Source: Caballeronia fortuita (GTDB lineage: Bacteria > Pseudomonadota > Gammaproteobacteria > Burkholderiales > Burkholderiaceae). Taken from it: a DNA stretch of 64,000 nucleotides. The notes beneath the pieces were generated by a model. The model saw only the letters and a list, made by a program, of their open reading frames with translations, was not told the DNA's origin and searched no databases. The stretch is taken from positions 268,226 through 332,225 of the forward strand of contig NZ_FCNX02000009.1 of NCBI RefSeq assembly GCF_001544835.2, read 5' to 3'. The position numbers were made by a program, and so were the translations under genes. Positions 16,929-26,620 of the stretch are shown here, piece by piece; position 1 is the first letter of the stretch; every line of letters starts with the position of its first letter.

Positions 16929-18092
16929 ATGAACAAGCCGATAAACGTGGCGGATTATCGAGCCTTGGCGCGTAAGCGGCTACCCAAGATGGTCTTCGAC
17001 TATCTGGAAGGCGGCGCAGAGGACGAGCTCGGTATGCAACACAACCGCAAAGTCTTCGAAGATATTCGTTTCCGTCCGCATCGCCTGACTGATGTGAGCA
17101 AGCGGGACATCAGCACGAAAATTTTTGACAAGGACCTGAAAGCCCCGGTGGTCATTGCTCCAACCGGTCTAAATGGCGTTCTTTGGCCGGATGGAGATCT
17201 GGTGCTGGCTCGTGCAGCGGCCAAGTTTGGCATTCCCTTCGCCTTGTCGACGGCATCAACCGCGTCGATCGAGGCGGTCGCTCGAGGCGCGGATGGTGAA
17301 CGTTGGTTCCAGCTCTACGTTGTGCATCGAAAGCTCGCCGAGCTCCTTGTCAAACGAGCATTGGACTGCGGCTACACGACACTGATTCTCACCACCGACG
17401 TCGGCGTCAACGGCAAGCGCGAACGTGATATGCGCAACGGTTTCGGCATGCCGGTTAAATATAGTTTGAGCACGCTCATCGATGGTGCATTGCACCCGCG
17501 CTGGTCACTCGACCTGCTGCGCAATGGGATGCCTCAACTGGCAAATTTTGCGAGTGACCAGGTTCAAGACACAGAGCTGCAGGCTGCTCTGATGAGCCGA
17601 CAGATGGACGCAAGCTTCTCATTCGACGACCTTCAATGGTTGCGGGACCAGTGGCCGCACAAGCTTCTTATCAAGGGCTTGGCACGCCCGGAAGACGCAG
17701 AGCGATGCATACAGCTTGGTGCAGACGGCGTCATCCTCTCGAATCACGGCGGCCGCCAGCTCGATAGCGCGATCTCTCCCATGGAGACCGTCGCTGCGAC
17801 AGCCGCGCGCATCAATGGTCCGGTTTTTGTAGACAGCGGTGTTAGGCGTGGGTCAGACGTAGTAAAGGCTGTCGCACTTGGCGCCAAAGCAGTGCTCTTG
17901 GGTCGCGCAACGCTGTATGGACTTGCCGCACAAGGGCCCAAAGGCGTCGAGGCAGTTTTGAGCATTTTCATGGACGAGATTGACCGGACGCTTGCGCAAA
18001 TTGGTTGTCCGTCTGTGTCGAAGCTGGGCAGCGACTTCATATGGGACGCCAGCGAGTGCCACGCCGACATTGCTGCCCCTTTTCATCTCTAA
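16929..18092 (+). CDS. mdlB: (S)-mandelate dehydrogenase
   Basis: 387 residues from the ATG at 16929, chosen because it follows GAGGGAAAG and starts at the conserved N-terminus; an in-frame GTG/TTG extension to 16890 is unlikely. It is an FMN-dependent alpha-hydroxyacid dehydrogenase oxidising (S)-mandelate to benzoylformate. Active-site residues are present one position before the P. putida numbering: Y25, Y130, R164, H273 and R276 (LSNHGGRQLD). The internal segment at about 175-210 (STLIDGALHPRWSLDLL) corresponds to the membrane-anchoring insert of the known enzyme, so electrons probably pass to the respiratory chain at the inner membrane. It lies between mdlC and mdlA (22-nt gap). Confidence 0.95.
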   Translation: MNKPINVADYRALARKRLPKMVFDYLEGGAEDELGMQHNRKVFEDIRFRPHRLTDVSKRDISTKIFDKDLKAPVVIAPTGLNGVLWPDGDLVLARAAAKFGIPFALSTASTASIEAVARGADGERWFQLYVVHRKLAELLVKRALDCGYTTLILTTDVGVNGKRERDMRNGFGMPVKYSLSTLIDGALHPRWSLDLLRNGMPQLANFASDQVQDTELQAALMSRQMDASFSFDDLQWLRDQWPHKLLIKGLARPEDAERCIQLGADGVILSNHGGRQLDSAISPMETVAATAARINGPVFVDSGVRRGSDVVKAVALGAKAVLLGRATLYGLAAQGPKGVEAVLSIFMDEIDRTLAQIGCPSVSKLGSDFIWDASECHADIAAPFHL

Positions 18093-18113
18093 GCCTGACT
18101 TAGATAAAAGCCA

Positions 18114-19193
18114 ATGAACGACATCCTCATCACCGGACTCCGAGCACGCGCGGTCAATGTACCTCTCGAATACCCCGTCAAGACAGCGGTGGGCGTTGTC
18201 GCGACGTCGCCCCTTGTCCTTATCGATATCGAGACGAACAGCGACGTGGTTGGTCGCGCATACGTATTTACTTACACCCCGCTGGCGCTCAAGCCTACGC
18301 AGCTGATGCTCGAAGAGTTGGCGACAATCATTAAGGGCGAGGCTCTCGCTCCGTACAAGATTGACCAGCTTTTTCAATCGAAATTTCGCCTCATCGGCAA
18401 TACCGGATTGGTCAAAATTGCAGCAGCTGGCATCGACATGGCGTTGTGGGACGCGAAGGCCAAAGCAGCCAACGTCCCGCTCGTCGAGCTGCTCGGAGGT
18501 GTTGCGAAGCCCCTTCCTGCCTACGACAGCCACAGTATGGACGGCGTCGTGCTTGCGACGCAGCGAGCGAAGCGCGCCGCTGCAGAGGGGTACGCTGCCA
18601 TCAAGACCAAAATCGGCTACCAAACCGTCGAAGAAGATGTGAAGGTCATCCGAAGCATCCGTAACGCAGTTGGCGATGACATCCAGATCATGGTCGACTA
18701 CAACCAGAGCCAGACCGTTCCCGAGGCTATCCGGCGTGGGCGCATTTTGGAGCCGGAAGGGGTCGCCTGGATTGAAGAGCCCACCGTGCAGTATGACTAC
18801 AAGGGGCACGCCCGTATCCGCGACGAATTGAACACGCCCATCCAGATGGGCGAGAACTGGTTCGGTCCGGAAGAAATGTCTTTGGCATTGTCTGTCGGCG
18901 CCTGCGACCTTGCGATGGTTGACCTCATGAAAATTGGCGGTGTGACCGGTTGGCTTCGCGCCTCGGCGTTGGCCGACCAAGCTCGCCTGCCGTTGTCAAG
19001 CCACATCTTCCAGGAATTCAGTGCTCATGTGCTGGCGGTCACCCCCACCTGTCACTGGTTGGAGCGCATGGACATGGCAGGCCCTGTTCTCGAGCCAACG
19101 CTCAAATTCAAGGATGGCAAGGTCCACTTCGGCGATGTCGCCGGCGCAGGCATTATCTGGCGCGAGGAAGCGGTAGAGCGCTTTAGGGTTTAG
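18114..19193 (+). CDS. mdlA: Mandelate racemase
   Basis: 359 residues, the exact length of the P. putida enzyme. Enolase-superfamily racemase interconverting (R)- and (S)-mandelate, so both enantiomers can feed the S-specific dehydrogenase. All catalytic residues fall at the reference numbers: K164 and K166 (IKTKIGY), metal ligands D195, E221 and E247, the D270-H297 dyad (SSHIFQE) and E317. It ends the catabolic mdlCBA block; the transporter gene follows after 109 nt. True mandelate racemases are much rarer than other members of this superfamily, and the full residue match makes the assignment firm. Confidence 0.96.
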   Translation: MNDILITGLRARAVNVPLEYPVKTAVGVVATSPLVLIDIETNSDVVGRAYVFTYTPLALKPTQLMLEELATIIKGEALAPYKIDQLFQSKFRLIGNTGLVKIAAAGIDMALWDAKAKAANVPLVELLGGVAKPLPAYDSHSMDGVVLATQRAKRAAAEGYAAIKTKIGYQTVEEDVKVIRSIRNAVGDDIQIMVDYNQSQTVPEAIRRGRILEPEGVAWIEEPTVQYDYKGHARIRDELNTPIQMGENWFGPEEMSLALSVGACDLAMVDLMKIGGVTGWLRASALADQARLPLSSHIFQEFSAHVLAVTPTCHWLERMDMAGPVLEPTLKFKDGKVHFGDVAGAGIIWREEAVERFRV

Positions 19194-19302
19194 AGGCGGC
19201 ACATAGGACCGATCCTAACGGACACTCGCTCTTAACCGACGATAAGGTAACCTAACTATACTGCTCTGCTCAAAGCTTAGCAGAATTCAATTGGAGACGC
19301 CC

Positions 19303-20652
19303 ATGAGCATGGGAACCACCGACTACGTAGTCGAAGAAGCGCGACTGAACAGATTCCATCTCCTCATCCTGTTTTGGTGCTCGATGCTCATGACCTTCGA
19401 TGGTTATGACCTCGTCATCTACGGGTCTGTCCTTCCGTATTTGATGTCGGACTGGAAAATTTCACCCGTGCTCGCCGGCATTATCGGCAGCAGTGCGCTC
19501 TTTGGAATGATGATAGGGGCTCTAACCCTCGGAATCTCGTCCGACCGGTTTGGTCGGCGCCGCGTCATCCTAATCTGTCTTTGCGTGTTCGGCGCGGCGG
19601 CTTTGACCAATGGATTTGTGACAAACCCCACGGAGTTCATTATCTGTCGAGTGCTAACGGGTGTCGGTCTTGGCGGCATGGTTCCGAATATTGTCGCGCT
19701 CATGGCCGAAAATTCGTCGAAGTCTAAGCGGAACATCATGATTACTACGATGCTCTGCTTCTTTCCCGTCGGCGGCGTCATTGCTGCCTTTTCAGGCAAA
19801 GTTGTTACGCCTGAGTTTGGCTGGCGTGCAAACTTCTTTCTCGCCGGCGTGCCGCTGGTGACGCTTCCCATTCTTCTCCGCTATTTGCCGGAATCTATCT
19901 CGTTTTTGCTTGCGAACAAGAGGTATGACGACGCCGATAAGATCTTGTGCAAGATTGCGCCGAGCTTCAAGGGTACGGCACGGCAGTTGGTGACGTCCCA
20001 TATGGATATGCATGAGCACGGCGTCAGGCAGCTTCGGACCGTCCAGCTTTTCACGGAAGGCCGGGCGTTGAACACGCTTCTCATCTGGGTTGGCTTTGGA
20101 CTGTGCATGCTGATGATGTACGGCTTGACGACCTGGCTTCCCAAGCTGATGGTCGCAAATGGATATTCGCTTGGCTCGAGCCTGACGTTCCTCCTGACCC
20201 TAAACATCGGCGCGATTCTCGGTGGTCTTCTGAGCGGCTGGCTTGCGGACAAGATCGGCGGCAAGTACTCACTCATTCTGTTCTTTTTGGTTGCGGCAGT
20301 CTCCATCGCGGGTCTTGGCTACAAGCAGAATCAAATTGTACTGACTATCTTGCTGATGCTGGCCGGCGCGACAACCATTGGTACGCTCGGCCTTGTCCAT
20401 GCTTTTGCAGCATTGTTTTACCCGGCGAACGTGCGCTCGACCGGTGTAGGTTGGGCCGCTGCTGTTGGACGTTTCGGCGCGGTGGCTGGTCCTGCCGTTG
20501 GTGGCTACCTGTTTGCGCAGGACCTTCCAGTCAATCTGAACTTCCTGTTTTTTGCTGTGCCGGGGGTTATTGCAGCTATCGCGATCGCGCTCACGTCCAA
20601 CAAACGAGGTACCGAGAGCAACACAGACGTCGCGGTCGCTTCTGTAAAGTAA
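19303..20652 (+). CDS. MFS transporter, aromatic acid:H+ symporter (AAHS) type, probably mandelate uptake
   Basis: 449 residues, twelve predicted transmembrane helices. Start taken at the ATG at 19303, which follows GGAG with 6-nt spacing; the TTG at 19291 would overlap that site. AAHS landmarks are the first-helix FDGYDLVIYGSVLP motif and the loop-2 motif SDRFGRRRV. Family members (PcaK, BenK) import aromatic acids with protons. Position between mdlA and the benzaldehyde dehydrogenase points to mandelate, benzoylformate or benzoate as substrate; mandelate is the simplest reading. Inner membrane. Confidence 0.88.
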   Translation: MSMGTTDYVVEEARLNRFHLLILFWCSMLMTFDGYDLVIYGSVLPYLMSDWKISPVLAGIIGSSALFGMMIGALTLGISSDRFGRRRVILICLCVFGAAALTNGFVTNPTEFIICRVLTGVGLGGMVPNIVALMAENSSKSKRNIMITTMLCFFPVGGVIAAFSGKVVTPEFGWRANFFLAGVPLVTLPILLRYLPESISFLLANKRYDDADKILCKIAPSFKGTARQLVTSHMDMHEHGVRQLRTVQLFTEGRALNTLLIWVGFGLCMLMMYGLTTWLPKLMVANGYSLGSSLTFLLTLNIGAILGGLLSGWLADKIGGKYSLILFFLVAAVSIAGLGYKQNQIVLTILLMLAGATTIGTLGLVHAFAALFYPANVRSTGVGWAAAVGRFGAVAGPAVGGYLFAQDLPVNLNFLFFAVPGVIAAIAIALTSNKRGTESNTDVAVASVK

Positions 20653-20697
20653 TTAGACCGTTTATCCGATTCAACGAACCAGAGTAGCGAGGAAACC

Positions 20698-22161
20698 ATG
20701 AACAGTGGCGCAGAAACGAAAGAATGGAGCGGTCGCCTTTACTCCGATGGGTGGGTGAGCGCACTCGGCGGCGTGTCGAATGTCGTTGAGCCTTCTACAA
20801 GCGAGATTCTAGGCAATGTTGGCAATGGAAATCGCGACGACATTGCACGCGCGGTCCAGTCTGCGGCAAAGGCCCAGCTTGCGTGGGCGGCGACGCCCTT
20901 CGACCAGCGCGCGGCTGTTCTGCGCGAAGCGGCTCGCCTGTTGAAACAGAATGAAGGCGAAATCAACGAGTGGAACGTGCGCGAGTGCGGCTCCACTCCG
21001 GCCAAAGCGCAGTGGGAGTTGCACGCAACGTATGAGCAACTCATTGCTGCGGCCGCACTGACGATGCAGCCGGATGGCGAACTGTACCCGTCCACCATGC
21101 CGGGTCGCATGAACATCTGTCGTCATGTTCCCATCGGTGTGGTCGGCGTCATCGCGCCGTGGAACTTCCCCGTGCTGCTGGCGACTCGTTCTGTTGCTCC
21201 CGCGCTCGCGGTCGGTAACGCGGTCATCCTAAAGCCGGACGTGCAGAGCGCGGTATGCGGAGGCCTGCTCCTCGCGAAGGTATTTGAGGAGGCTGGATTG
21301 CCGTCTGGAGTGTTGCATGTCATTCCGGGCGGCCCGGAGGCGGGTGACGCATTGGTTCGCCATCCGCAAGTCGGCATGATTTCGTTCACCGGCTCGACTG
21401 CAGTCGGCCGCTCCATTGGCGCGACCTGCGGTCAGATGCTCAAAAAGGTTGCCCTGGAACTCGGCGGCAACAATGCGCTCATTGTGCTGGACGACGCCGA
21501 TCTCGATGCGGCCAGTTCAAACGGAGCATGGGGTGCCTTTCTCCATCAAGGGCAGATCTGCATGCAGACAGGCCGTCATCTCGTGCATCGCTCGGTGGCT
21601 GAGGACTATGCGAACAAGCTCGTGGAACGAGCCAAGGCGCTGAGGGTCGGCAATCCGTTCAAGGATCAAGTGCACCTCGGGCCGTTGATTAATCAGAAGC
21701 AGCGCGACCGGGTCGACGACATTGTCCGCAAGACCGTTGAGGCTGGCGCTAAGGTGCGCACTGGCGGCGAGTACAGCGACCTTTTCTACCAGCCGACGGT
21801 GCTCACAGATGTCACGCCCGATATGCCGGCATTCAACGAGGAAATCTTCGGACCAGTGGCACCTATCACGGTGTTCGATACAGAGGAGGAGGCAGTCGAA
21901 CTGCTGAACTCTTCACCGTATGGGCTTGCTGCTGCAGTTCACACCCGATCGCTGTCGCGTGGCTGGGCGCTTGCCTCACGAATCAGGTCCGGCATGGTCC
22001 ATGTTAATGACCAGACGGTGAACAACGAGTTTCACGTGCCTTTCGGCGGCATGGGCGCATCAGGAAACGGCGGTCGCTTTGGCGGTGCGGCAAACATTCA
22101 CGAGTTCACCCAGACGCAGTGGGTGAGCGCGATGGACGCGCCTATCAAGTACCCGTTCTAA
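20698..22161 (+). CDS. mdlD: Benzaldehyde dehydrogenase (NAD-type aldehyde dehydrogenase)
   Basis: 487 residues, an aldehyde dehydrogenase of the XylC-like benzaldehyde group. Catalytic cysteine C288 in QGQICMQTGR, general base E254 in LELGGNN, N156 in PWNFP and the glycine-rich FTGSTAVG near 230 are all present. It would oxidise benzaldehyde from the MdlC reaction to benzoate. It is downstream of the transporter (45-nt gap, GAGGAAACC before the ATG), most likely in the same operon. The P. putida MdlD is NAD(P)-linked but of another subgroup, so the symbol is given by role. A long inverted repeat follows the stop. Benzoate degradation genes are not in this window. Confidence 0.9.
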   Translation: MNSGAETKEWSGRLYSDGWVSALGGVSNVVEPSTSEILGNVGNGNRDDIARAVQSAAKAQLAWAATPFDQRAAVLREAARLLKQNEGEINEWNVRECGSTPAKAQWELHATYEQLIAAAALTMQPDGELYPSTMPGRMNICRHVPIGVVGVIAPWNFPVLLATRSVAPALAVGNAVILKPDVQSAVCGGLLLAKVFEEAGLPSGVLHVIPGGPEAGDALVRHPQVGMISFTGSTAVGRSIGATCGQMLKKVALELGGNNALIVLDDADLDAASSNGAWGAFLHQGQICMQTGRHLVHRSVAEDYANKLVERAKALRVGNPFKDQVHLGPLINQKQRDRVDDIVRKTVEAGAKVRTGGEYSDLFYQPTVLTDVTPDMPAFNEEIFGPVAPITVFDTEEEAVELLNSSPYGLAAAVHTRSLSRGWALASRIRSGMVHVNDQTVNNEFHVPFGGMGASGNGGRFGGAANIHEFTQTQWVSAMDAPIKYPF

Positions 22162-22177
22162 GTAGCAAAGGGAAGTC

Positions 22178-22221
22178 CCTCGACATTCCCGGAATAAGAT
22201 CTTCTTCCGGGAATGTCGAGG
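22178..22221. terminator. Perfect 17-bp inverted repeat between convergent mdlD and nitrilase
   Basis: CCTCGACATTCCCGGAA (22178-22194) and its exact complement (22205-22221) flank a 10-nt loop. It sits between two convergent genes, 17 nt after the first stop and 35 nt from the other. There is no T-run, so it may act as a bidirectional transcript end or mRNA-stabilising stem rather than a classical intrinsic terminator. Confidence 0.65.
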
Positions 22222-22255
22222 CGTTCGCGGCGTAACCTGCTTTGCCCGCGGTTGC

Positions 22256-23299
22256 CTAGTCCTTCATGCCAGTGTTGCTCGACAAAGCGTCAGCATCCTC
22301 TGCGACGGGAGCTTTCGCGGCCTCGCGCAAGGGCTCGCTACCGAAGTCGGCAACGAGGGTCGCAGGTTTATTGTTAAACAGAAGGCGGAAAACATCGGGC
22401 CGTGAGTAGTGGCCAACGGGATCAAACGCTGCTTTAGCCACGCCAATCTGTCCCAAATCCACATCTGCATAGAGCAGACCCTCTGCTTTCTCGTCAAGAG
22501 GTGCACAGAGCGGTGCGCCGTCGGGACCGTAAATCATTGCGAAGCCACCGCCCTCCAGGAGCAAGGAGCTTTTGCTGTCAGAGTCGATCAACATGTCCAG
22601 CATCGCCTTCGAGACAGTCGCGCATGGCGCCAGCACGTAGCACTGGCCTTCCAGTGCATAAACCTGACTCACGGCATTGTTCGCTTGGGCACTGAGTTGA
22701 AAGGCAGCTCCGCGGTAGATGGAAAAACTTGGCCATGCAGCGATGTGTATCTGCTCATGCTGGGAGAACATCGCGAATTTGGTAAGCGGTTGTGCGTGTT
22801 CGGCGCAGGAGAGCGCACCCATCCGGCCGAGCGAAGTGTCGTGGACGGCGAGATGACTTCCATCGCCTTCACCGTAGACGGTACGTTCAGCGTGCGTGGG
22901 TTTAAGCTTGCGACGCGTTGCAATTAAGTGCCCTTGGTCGTCAATGATTGCCTGCGCGATGTAGAGGGAGCCACCTGCACGCTCGCAGAAACCCAGTACG
23001 ACAAAAATTTTGTTGGCGGCAGCAGCAGCCTTGATTTTCTCGAACTGCTCGCTTCTAACTTCGAGGGAATTTTCGAAATGGCGTTGTACGAACTTCATGC
23101 CCCAAGCCGGGGAGTCGAGCCAAATCCACCATGGGTAGCCAGGCAACCAGACCTCTGGAAACGCGATCAGGGACGCGCCGGCGGCCGAGGCTTCCTCAAT
23201 CAGCCGTATCGCTTTAGCGATACCTGCATCCAGGTCGAGGAACTCGGGAGCCGCCTGCACTGCTGCCACTTTGAACTTCTGATTGATGATGCTCTGCAC
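22256..23299 (-). CDS. Arylacetonitrilase (mandelonitrile-type nitrilase)
   Basis: 347 residues from the GTG at 23299, chosen because GGAGGA lies 4 nt upstream; an ATG at 23311 overlaps that site and has no ribosome-binding site of its own. Carbon-nitrogen hydrolase fold with the triad E49 (FPEVWLPG), K131 (RRKLKPTH) and C165 (LSCAEHAQPL). The residue after the catalytic cysteine is Ala rather than the usual Trp, as I recall for the Pseudomonas fluorescens EBC191 arylacetonitrilase, where this position affects stereochemistry and amide by-product formation. PGYPWWIWLDSPAWG and HEQIHIAAWPSFS also fit that group. Likely reaction: mandelonitrile or phenylacetonitrile to the acid, feeding the mdl pathway. 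Convergent with mdlD, divergent from an AraC regulator. Confidence 0.93.
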   Translation of the reverse strand: MQSIINQKFKVAAVQAAPEFLDLDAGIAKAIRLIEEASAAGASLIAFPEVWLPGYPWWIWLDSPAWGMKFVQRHFENSLEVRSEQFEKIKAAAAANKIFVVLGFCERAGGSLYIAQAIIDDQGHLIATRRKLKPTHAERTVYGEGDGSHLAVHDTSLGRMGALSCAEHAQPLTKFAMFSQHEQIHIAAWPSFSIYRGAAFQLSAQANNAVSQVYALEGQCYVLAPCATVSKAMLDMLIDSDSKSSLLLEGGGFAMIYGPDGAPLCAPLDEKAEGLLYADVDLGQIGVAKAAFDPVGHYSRPDVFRLLFNNKPATLVADFGSEPLREAAKAPVAEDADALSSNTGMKD

Positions 23300-23563
23300 T
23301 TCGTCCTCCATTAATGAGCATAAACGTCGAGCGCGTTGGGTCGAGGCGCCCGTCGCAGCGCTACGAAACTAGACGGGTTGATGTTGCAGGGTAAGCAGGC
23401 AATAAAATGAACCGTTGACTACGTTTGTCAGAACACTTGGATAAAAATTCCAACGGAATTCTAGGTTGCTAGCCCACGATGTGGTCATGTGACCAATTTC
23501 AGAATTTTCATGGCGCCGTTACGCATGTCAGCCCAAGAGGGCGCCAATACGTGGGAGAAGGCC

Positions 23564-24571
23564 ATGTACAACTACGCAGTGAGCCAAGATGTGCCTCGAG
23601 GGCAAAAAATTGACGCTTGGCTGCACCTGCTGCGGCAGATGTTTGTCAAGCTCGAGTACGAGCGCAGCGATGAGGCTTCCGACCGGGCGCTGCAAGCGTC
23701 GCTAAAGCACTGGACCCTATCTGAATTGGATTTGCGACTAGTTTCGTCGACGAAGCAAACGCTCAAACGAATGTCCCCGAAGGCGTCAGACCATGAAGGC
23801 GAGTTCTTTCTCGTCGTGATGCAGGTGTCAGGGACTAGCTCCGTCACGCAAGACGACCGTCGGACCGCGCTGGCACCAGGCGATTTCACAATGTATGACA
23901 CCACCAGGCCCTATGCCCTGGATTTCACGGGGGATTTCGAGCAGTTTGTCGTGAGCGTTCCCAGAGGTGAGCTTCGATTACAAGTTCCTAACGCGGAAGC
24001 CCTGACTGCTCATTGCATAACGGGACAAGCCCCAGTGGGACGGCTTCTTGGCGGTTTGCTCCGAGGACTCCCGGAGACTATCGACGAGTCATCGCCAGAT
24101 TCGCTTTTGTGTGTGTCTGACGCTGTTGTTGACCTCATTGCAGCCAACCTTCGCTCGCTACAGCCCGCGAACGGTGTTTCGCGCTCGAAATCCAGCCGCG
24201 CGCAGGAAGACCGTATCAAAGCCTTTATACGCGAGAACGCCACCGACTCGGATTTAAGTGTTCGTGGAGTTGCGCAGGCGCTGAATATGTCCGTGAGCGC
24301 GATGTACCGTGCGTTCGAGGGACAAGGCGTGTCAGTTGCGGAAATGATTTGGCAAGAACGGCTTGATATCGCGCGGGCGGCACTTCGCAGCAGACTGTTT
24401 GCCGCGAGGAGCATCAAGGAGGTCGCCTTCGAATCTGGGTTTTCTGACGCTGCTCACTTCAGTCGCGCCTTTCGCCATAGATTCGGCGTTAGCCCGCGCG
24501 AGTATCGTCTAGCGATAAATTGTGATGCGGCATTTGCTCCTCGCGTGCCATCCACCATCTCACCGCAATAG
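23564..24571 (+). CDS. AraC-family regulator, probably of the nitrilase/amidase genes
   Basis: 335 residues from the ATG at 23564, which follows GGGAGAAGG and begins at the family's N-terminal helix (QDVPRGQKIDAWLHLLRQ). In-frame starts back to 23489 lack support. Residues about 20-190 form the AraC_binding_2-like sensor domain (GDFTMYDTTRPYALDF). The C-terminal 100 residues hold two helix-turn-helix motifs, ending GFSDAAHFSRAFRHRFGVSP. The gene is divergent from the nitrilase with a 264-bp gap; nitrilase genes are often controlled by such regulators. It also lies next to the amidase and ABC genes. The effector is unknown, perhaps a nitrile, amide or mandelate. Confidence 0.9.
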   Translation: MYNYAVSQDVPRGQKIDAWLHLLRQMFVKLEYERSDEASDRALQASLKHWTLSELDLRLVSSTKQTLKRMSPKASDHEGEFFLVVMQVSGTSSVTQDDRRTALAPGDFTMYDTTRPYALDFTGDFEQFVVSVPRGELRLQVPNAEALTAHCITGQAPVGRLLGGLLRGLPETIDESSPDSLLCVSDAVVDLIAANLRSLQPANGVSRSKSSRAQEDRIKAFIRENATDSDLSVRGVAQALNMSVSAMYRAFEGQGVSVAEMIWQERLDIARAALRSRLFAARSIKEVAFESGFSDAAHFSRAFRHRFGVSPREYRLAINCDAAFAPRVPSTISPQ

Positions 24572-25147
24572 GTCCATGACGACGACTGGCCTGGCATTAC
24601 TCGGCGAACGCCGGTTGTTCTCGAAATCACGCTGCACTGGCGGAATCGGAAACCGCCATCGACGATCCGGGCCGTTGTGCTTCCAGAGGTTACACGACTT
24701 ATCCGCGTGGGCTTGGCCGCTTGGTAGCCACTCTTGTGGACGAAGTCATAGGCCGCCGCGAACTGAGCACACACGGGTCTCCAACGATTTTCCTGCGACG
24801 AGAGCGCATGCAGCACGAATCAACATATATTCGGTCGCGGAAGGCGCATTCGGAGACCTGCGGACGTCGCGGGCTCGGGGGCGCCCAGACTTCTAAGCTA
24901 GTACCTTGTGAATCGTCTACGTACCTCCTGCGACGGATAATGGCAAACACGGGCCAGAATCGAGCCCAGCTCGTTTTGGCACTCGGTTGAAATCGAGCGG
25001 ATTGACTTGCGGCAATGTCGCTAGGGATTTTCCCTGACCAAGTCCGGCGCCGCAGCCTCTTCGGACTAGGGTCATACATTTTGATGATACGCGTCAAAAG
25101 AAGCCGTCCATACGCTGTGACTGTCACAGTCAAATGGAACACCGGCG
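24572..25147. other. Gene-free stretch upstream of the amidase
   Basis: About 575 bp between the AraC gene and the amidase. No protein family, repeat or RNA was recognised. It presumably contains the amidase promoter. A CTGTGACTGTCACAGTC tract near 25118-25134 contains a small dyad (CTGTGACTGTCACAG, 7-bp arms around one base) close to the amidase start. Confidence 0.4.
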
Positions 25148-26587
25148 ATGCCCACATCTGTCGCTTTGTCGCTTACCGAAGTTCGAAACGCACTCCTGCG
25201 TCGCGAATTTTCCTGCGTTGAATACGCCCTCGGACTGATCGAACGTCAAGCGCGCTGGCGGTACTTGAACGGCTTCGCGTATTTCGACGAGAACCTGCTT
25301 CTCGCTCAGGCCGCTCGCTGCGACCGTGAACTCCGCTCCTCGGAAGCTCCGCGCTTGCTGCTCGGTATTCCTATCGCGGTGAAAGACAACATCGACACTG
25401 CTGCCATGCCCACCGGAAACGGCACTATGGCGTTGCGTTCTATGGTGCCTCCGCAAAATGCTCCGACGCTCGTGTCCCTTCTTAAACATGGGGCGATGGT
25501 CGCCGGTAAGGCGAACATGCACGAACTGGCATTCGGCGTCACCAACAACAACCGCGTTATGGGCGCGGTGCGCAATCCGTACGACTTCAGCCGCATCCCG
25601 GGTGGCAGCAGCGGTGGCTCGGGTGCCCTTGTGGGTGCTGGAGTAGTTCCGGCTGCGCTCGGGACCGATACCGGTGGGTCGGTTCGGATTCCCGCGGCGC
25701 TTTGTGGAGCAGTTGGCTTGCGTCCTACGTCCGGCCGTTATCCGAGCGGCGGCGTGGCGCCAATATCGCGCACCAGGGATACGGTCGGCCCCATCGCACG
25801 CACCGTGAGGGACATCGCATTTCTGGATGCGATTATCACCGGCGATGAAGAGCTGACTGTCGCTCGCAAATCGAAAGGCCGGATTCGACTCATTGTTCCT
25901 CGCACTACTTTCTGGAAAGGCTTGACCTCCGACGTAGAAGCAGTGGCGAATGCGGCCCTTTCAAAGCTTGAGCAAATCGGCGCCGAGCTGATTGAAGTCG
26001 ACCTCCGCGAATACCCCGACTTCTTCGGTGATGCGGTTCCGACGATCGCGATGTATGAGTTCAAAACCAGCCTGCAAGGCTATCTGAACGCAAACGGCTA
26101 TGACATGACCGTCGCCGATATCGTCGCACAAATAGGAAGTCCCGATGTCGCAGAAATTGCCCACAGCATTACCGGTCCGGGAGCGGTGAGCGAAGAGTCG
26201 TACCGGGCTGCGTTGGACGAACGTGCCAGGTTGAAAGCAGCGTACGAGAAGGTCGTCGCGGACCATCGCGCCGACGCGCTCGTGTTTCCCACAACCATAA
26301 CGACGGCGTGCCCCATTTCGACCAGCGGCACCATGGTTCTGCACGGCGTTTCGGTTCCGATTTTTCCGACATTCACGCGGAACATGGAACCTGGAAGCAA
26401 CGCTGGCGTGCCCGGAATTACCCTCCCCGCAGGATTGACAACGGAAGGTCTTCCGGTAGGCCTCTCGCTCGACGCTGCGCCGGGAACTGACCGCCAGCTC
26501 CTCGCCACCGCACTTGAGGTTGAGGCGGTGCTTGGTCCTCTCCCGCCACCTGAGCCTGAGTACGGGGCGGCAAGTAACAAGAATTGA
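25148..26587 (+). CDS. Amidase-signature amidase, probable mandelamide hydrolase
   Basis: 479 residues. The Ser-cisSer-Lys triad is complete: K79 (GIPIAVKDNID), S154 (IPGGSSGGSG) and nucleophile S178 (GTDTGGSVRIP). The spacing of 24 between the serines is that of the family. MdlY of Pseudomonas putida, a mandelamide hydrolase next to its mdl genes, belongs to the same family, and the position of this gene beside the nitrilase and mdl operon makes aryl-acetamide or mandelamide the likely substrate. The product mandelate enters the mdl pathway. It also could recover amide released as a by-product of the nitrilase. No signal peptide; cytosolic. The ABC importer genes begin 33 nt downstream. Confidence 0.88.
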   Translation: MPTSVALSLTEVRNALLRREFSCVEYALGLIERQARWRYLNGFAYFDENLLLAQAARCDRELRSSEAPRLLLGIPIAVKDNIDTAAMPTGNGTMALRSMVPPQNAPTLVSLLKHGAMVAGKANMHELAFGVTNNNRVMGAVRNPYDFSRIPGGSSGGSGALVGAGVVPAALGTDTGGSVRIPAALCGAVGLRPTSGRYPSGGVAPISRTRDTVGPIARTVRDIAFLDAIITGDEELTVARKSKGRIRLIVPRTTFWKGLTSDVEAVANAALSKLEQIGAELIEVDLREYPDFFGDAVPTIAMYEFKTSLQGYLNANGYDMTVADIVAQIGSPDVAEIAHSITGPGAVSEESYRAALDERARLKAAYEKVVADHRADALVFPTTITTACPISTSGTMVLHGVSVPIFPTFTRNMEPGSNAGVPGITLPAGLTTEGLPVGLSLDAAPGTDRQLLATALEVEAVLGPLPPPEPEYGAASNKN

Positions 26588-26620
26588 CAGACCAACCCTT
26601 CAAGAAAATCGGAGCAAATC

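Noticed and set aside
17853..18980. 375-residue open frame on the minus strand across mdlB/mdlA
   Set aside because: It spans two well-supported genes on the other strand and has no recognisable domain; shadow.
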